Assembly: GCA_965216155.1 (NCBI GenBank)
Contig: CBDCFD010000007.1
Span: 1,922,001-1,986,000, forward strand
DNA length: 64,000 bases
Source: CATOSP01 sp965216155
Lineage (GTDB): Bacteria; Chloroflexota; Dehalococcoidia; Lucifugimonadales; UBA3495
Direction of reading: 5' to 3'
The notes beneath the pieces are model-generated. The model worked only from the letters and a program-made list of their open reading frames with translations, had not been told where the DNA came from and searched no databases. Made by a program: the position numbers and the translations under genes. Shown here piece by piece: positions 61,824 through 64,000 of the stretch. The number at the start of each line of letters is the position of its first letter. Position 1 is the first letter of the stretch.

Positions 61824-63266
61824 TTACGCTTTCGTGCTTGGTGGCCAAGTTTGGGCTGCTAATTGCGTAGCGGGTTCCGGGTTACTGTATTGTTGCTGTG
61901 ATGGTGAGATCCAGCGGATGCGGTGCCGTGGATTTCGGGCGATGAGCCTCGCGTTGGCGATGGCTACGTTCCGTTGTCCCACCGCGACTCGTGCGCCTCT
62001 CGCTTCGATGACGGCGCGGCCGGTCGATTGGCGGCCCTTTTGGTCGATAGCGATGGTGTCGCCGGTGCCGATGAGGGCTCTGCCGTAGCGTTGGCGCCGG
62101 TCGGAATGGCCGGCGGCAGGATTGTGGACTCTCTGGCGTTTGGGCAGATGCTGTTGCTGGCGGAATGGCCGGCCGGCGGGCGGGCCGTGGCGGTCGACGT
62201 TGGCTTTCTGTTTGGTGCGGCCGTTCACTGGTCGGATCTCCAGTACGCGCTTGGGCAGGCTGGCGATGGTGGTGAAGTCTTGGCCCTGGAGGGCGGCGTC
62301 GTAGCAGTGGGTCTTGCGTACGTTCAGTTGCTGGCGTGCCCAGGATACCGAAGCGGCGTCGGTGAGCTGGAGAGGTAAGCCGGTGTTGCGCAGGTCGCGG
62401 CTGATGGCAGGGAGGGCAGCGTTGACGTGAGCGGCTGATGCCAGGTTCGAGCGGTTCAAGCGTTCCGTGATGCGTGTGAGCAGCCCTGGCTGGTCGGCTA
62501 GGAATTGCTCGATAGGCTGGTTCCCCTTGGCGAGGTTGCAGTCTCGGCAACAGGCTACGAGGTTATCGACGCGGTCGGAGCCGGTGGCGCGTGGTCGCAC
62601 GTGGTCGATTTCGAGGCGTACTTTGGAGCGTTGGCAACAGACGCAACGGCCGCCGTCTCGTTCGAGGATGTAGGCTCTGACCTGCCATCCGAAGAGGGTG
62701 CCGCGTTGGTACTCGATGCCTTTGATATCCGGGTTCACCATCAGCTGTTGGTCAAACTTGTTGCGCTCAATGCGAGTCCTCGTGATGGGGTACATCCGGC
62801 GTAGGGTGGTGTCGACGAGCCGCATGGTGTCGTGGCGCAGGCTGTCGACGGACGGCGGGAGAGTGCCGGGCTTGCGCCGGCGGTTGTTGAAACGTGGAGC
62901 GCGGAATCGGAGGCGGCAGCGGCGGCTCCTGCGGTACTGGCGGCGCTTGGTGAGCGTGGCCTTGATGTTGGTGGCGCGGTGCTTGAGTTCGTAGGCTCCG
63001 AGGACGCGTCGTTGTCCGCTCTCGTCGTCGGTGACTATGTCCATGCCGGTGGTTCTGCTGCCTGGGTCGATGTTGAGGGCGACTTCCTGTACGTCGCTGT
63101 CGGCGCGGGTGCGGTCCAGCAGGCGGATGCCGAAGATGCCGCGTATGTGGTGGGGTACGGCGCGGCCTTTGGTCAGCAGCTTGCGGGCGCGTGCTGGGTG
63201 GCAGGGCATCAATGGGTGACGGTCTGAGCTGAAGACGGGAGTGGGTTGGTAGTCGGTATAGTTCAT
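61824..63266 (-). CDS. iscB: IscB RNA-guided nuclease
   Basis: About 480 residues (ATG 63266, AAGG 2-5 bases upstream; GTG 63269 also possible). PLMP domain (HPLMPCHPARARKLL), RuvC-I Asp68 (LNIDPGSRTTGMDIV), Arg-rich bridge helix (RRQYRRSRRCRLRFRAPRF), RuvC-II Glu168 (RIERNKFDQQL), HNH domain with CxxC pairs (CVCC ... CCRDC) and His223 in EIDHVRP, RuvC-III His321/Asp324 (KTHCYDAALQG). All catalytic residues are present. IscB is the ancestor-type of Cas9 and cuts DNA guided by an omega-RNA encoded just upstream. The long C-terminal tail is basic. Confidence 0.9.
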   Translation of the reverse strand: MNYTDYQPTPVFSSDRHPLMPCHPARARKLLTKGRAVPHHIRGIFGIRLLDRTRADSDVQEVALNIDPGSRTTGMDIVTDDESGQRRVLGAYELKHRATNIKATLTKRRQYRRSRRCRLRFRAPRFNNRRRKPGTLPPSVDSLRHDTMRLVDTTLRRMYPITRTRIERNKFDQQLMVNPDIKGIEYQRGTLFGWQVRAYILERDGGRCVCCQRSKVRLEIDHVRPRATGSDRVDNLVACCRDCNLAKGNQPIEQFLADQPGLLTRITERLNRSNLASAAHVNAALPAISRDLRNTGLPLQLTDAASVSWARQQLNVRKTHCYDAALQGQDFTTIASLPKRVLEIRPVNGRTKQKANVDRHGPPAGRPFRQQQHLPKRQRVHNPAAGHSDRRQRYGRALIGTGDTIAIDQKGRQSTGRAVIEARGARVAVGQRNVAIANARLIARNPRHRIRWISPSQQQYSNPEPATQLAAQTWPPSTKA

Positions 63267-63269
63267 CAC

Positions 63270-63549
63270 CTTACGGTGTCTCCTGAAGGGTGCGGCGCAT
63301 CCTCGCCAAGGTCTGCAGCAGGCGTTGGGGCTGGCATGGCCAACCCCGGGCTTTCGGCGCGTTGCTTTGGCATTGCTCGTCCTTGGGCCTTGCAGTTCTC
63401 ATCCCTAGGCTTCGGGAGTCCGGGACTGGATGAACATCCCGGAGTGCGTTGCTAACCTGCTGGCGACGTAGCCGCGTGTAGCCGCTGAGGCTGATAGGAC
63501 TGCTCTCGTTTGGGATTACGCATTCCGTCATGGACGGTCTCCATATTCG
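63270..63549 (-). ncRNA. Probable omega-RNA upstream of iscB
   Basis: 280 nt without coding sequence lie between the right inverted repeat and iscB, the position and size of IscB omega-RNAs. Several GC hairpins are possible (for example ccggggttggccatgcc against ggcatggccaaccccgg arms around 63330-63350). The guide would derive from the outer end near 63550. Boundaries are not determined. Confidence 0.5.
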
Positions 63550-63569
63550 CCTACTTGAACAATCCTACT

Positions 63570-63806
63570 AAAGAGTTCCGAGTGTCCCTTTCTAACACTT
63601 TCCTGCTGAGCATTGACAGTTCGGATATTGTTCTCTACTTGCGAATACTGTTGTTGCAAGTCCTCCCGGTTGCCAAGCAGGAGAGCTTCCTCTATCTTCT
63701 TCCCCATTTCTGCGTACCGCTCATCGAAATTGGCAAATTGTTCCTCCGCATCTGTGATGGCCTCCCTCGACGTAGAGGCCTCTTCTTCCAATTTGGAGAG
63801 GCGATC
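63570..63806 (-). pseudogene. Coiled-coil gene, N-terminal part
   Basis: LSKLEEEASTSREAITDAEE, RYAEMGKKIEEALLLGNRED and NNIRTVNAQQESVRKGHSEL are a charged coiled coil. Its upstream end is replaced by MITE A copy 3 and its downstream end by the IscB element. Confidence 0.5.
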
Positions 63807-63936
63807 TAGTGGTCCGAAATTTTTGTAATGATGGGTTGATTGATACAAGGGCCTTCTCTGGCCATACTGGGCTTATGGAGACAATCGCCGAGCAATCTGG
63901 CATTCCACCCGTCATTTCAAGGATGTTGGTCTACTA
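63807..63936. mobile_element. MITE family A, copy 3 (130 bp, inverted)
   Basis: tagtggtccgaaatttttg at the left and gttggtctacta at the right: the reverse orientation of copies 1 and 2, same length. The remaining 64 bases of the window show nothing. Confidence 0.85.
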
Positions 63937-64000
63937 GCCGCAACACGGAGATGACACCCACTAGGGGTGCGGAACAAACGGGGGTTTTCGCCGCCGCGGC

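Larger units (their letters stand above)
61774..63569 (-). mobile_element. IscB-carrying element bounded by 20-bp inverted repeats
   Basis: agtaggattgttcaagtagg at 61774-61793 is repeated as its exact complement at 63550-63569. Between them lie iscB and its probable RNA gene only. Coiled-coil gene fragments lie on both sides. IS200/IS605 elements that normally carry IscB have no inverted termini. Confidence 0.6.

Overview
This 64-kb window is high-GC bacterial DNA. The gene content points to a Chloroflexota genome, most likely Dehalococcoidia or a SAR202-like lineage: paired CaiB/BaiF CoA-transferases, a luciferase-like flavin monooxygenase, a two-domain carboxymuconolactone-decarboxylase protein, several branched-chain amino acid (Liv) transporter genes and Thr/Pro-rich lipoproteins. 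This is inference from gene families; there is no rRNA, tRNA or other marker gene in the window. About half of the DNA is accessory: insertion sequences in several states of decay, miniature inverted-repeat elements (MITEs), recombinases, toxin-antitoxin genes and broken genes.

Layout. 0.8-4.6 kb: IstB (IS21) remnant, then a minus-strand metabolic set (carboxymuconolactone decarboxylase-like protein and two family III CoA-transferases). 4.7-14.96 kb: ISAs1 remnant, an integrase/AlpA pair, a membrane-anchored STAND NTPase with 13 near-identical 44-residue TPR units, a damaged IS630 copy, a HEPN-motif protein and a damaged small-protein/HEPN pair; this has the look of a defence-type island. 15-23.7 kb: abutting TA-bounded elements, a coiled-coil secreted protein, a broken serine recombinase, a cluster of small zinc-ribbon proteins, a CRISPR relic without cas genes, a DUF3352 protein and a VapBC-like pair. 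24.8-46.7 kb: a duplicated-domain lipoprotein, transposase wrecks, an LLM monooxygenase, a decayed IS607 element, UMF1 transporter, ammonium transporter Amt, a LivK-like lipoprotein, an unusual lipoprotein joining a PQQ-type propeller to a family 5 solute-binding domain, a TPR protein, a serine recombinase relic and an intact IS5-type element. 46.7-50.9 kb: amidase with GatC-like partner, two frameshifted Uma2 endonucleases, IS1380 remnant. 51.2-57.1 kb: liv operon (livK, livH, livM, livG, livF) with a RelBE-like pair inserted after livK. 57.1-63.9 kb: IS110 tail, a nearly intact IS607 element (tnpA, tnpB), a MITE abutting an IS630 element, and an IscB element bounded by 20-bp inverted repeats and lying between two coiled-coil gene fragments.

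How it works together. The stable backbone is uptake and turnover of small organic nitrogen and carbon compounds (Liv transport, Amt, amidase, CoA-transferases, flavin monooxygenase). On top of it sit at least two IS630-type transposases that each share terminal sequences with a separate MITE family in the same window, plus RNA-guided nuclease relatives (IscB, IS607 TnpB). Many genes carry single-base indels in short G/C runs, so some of the 'pseudogenes' may be sequencing or assembly errors; others are broken by 5-17-bp tandem duplications or insertions that are clearly real differences.
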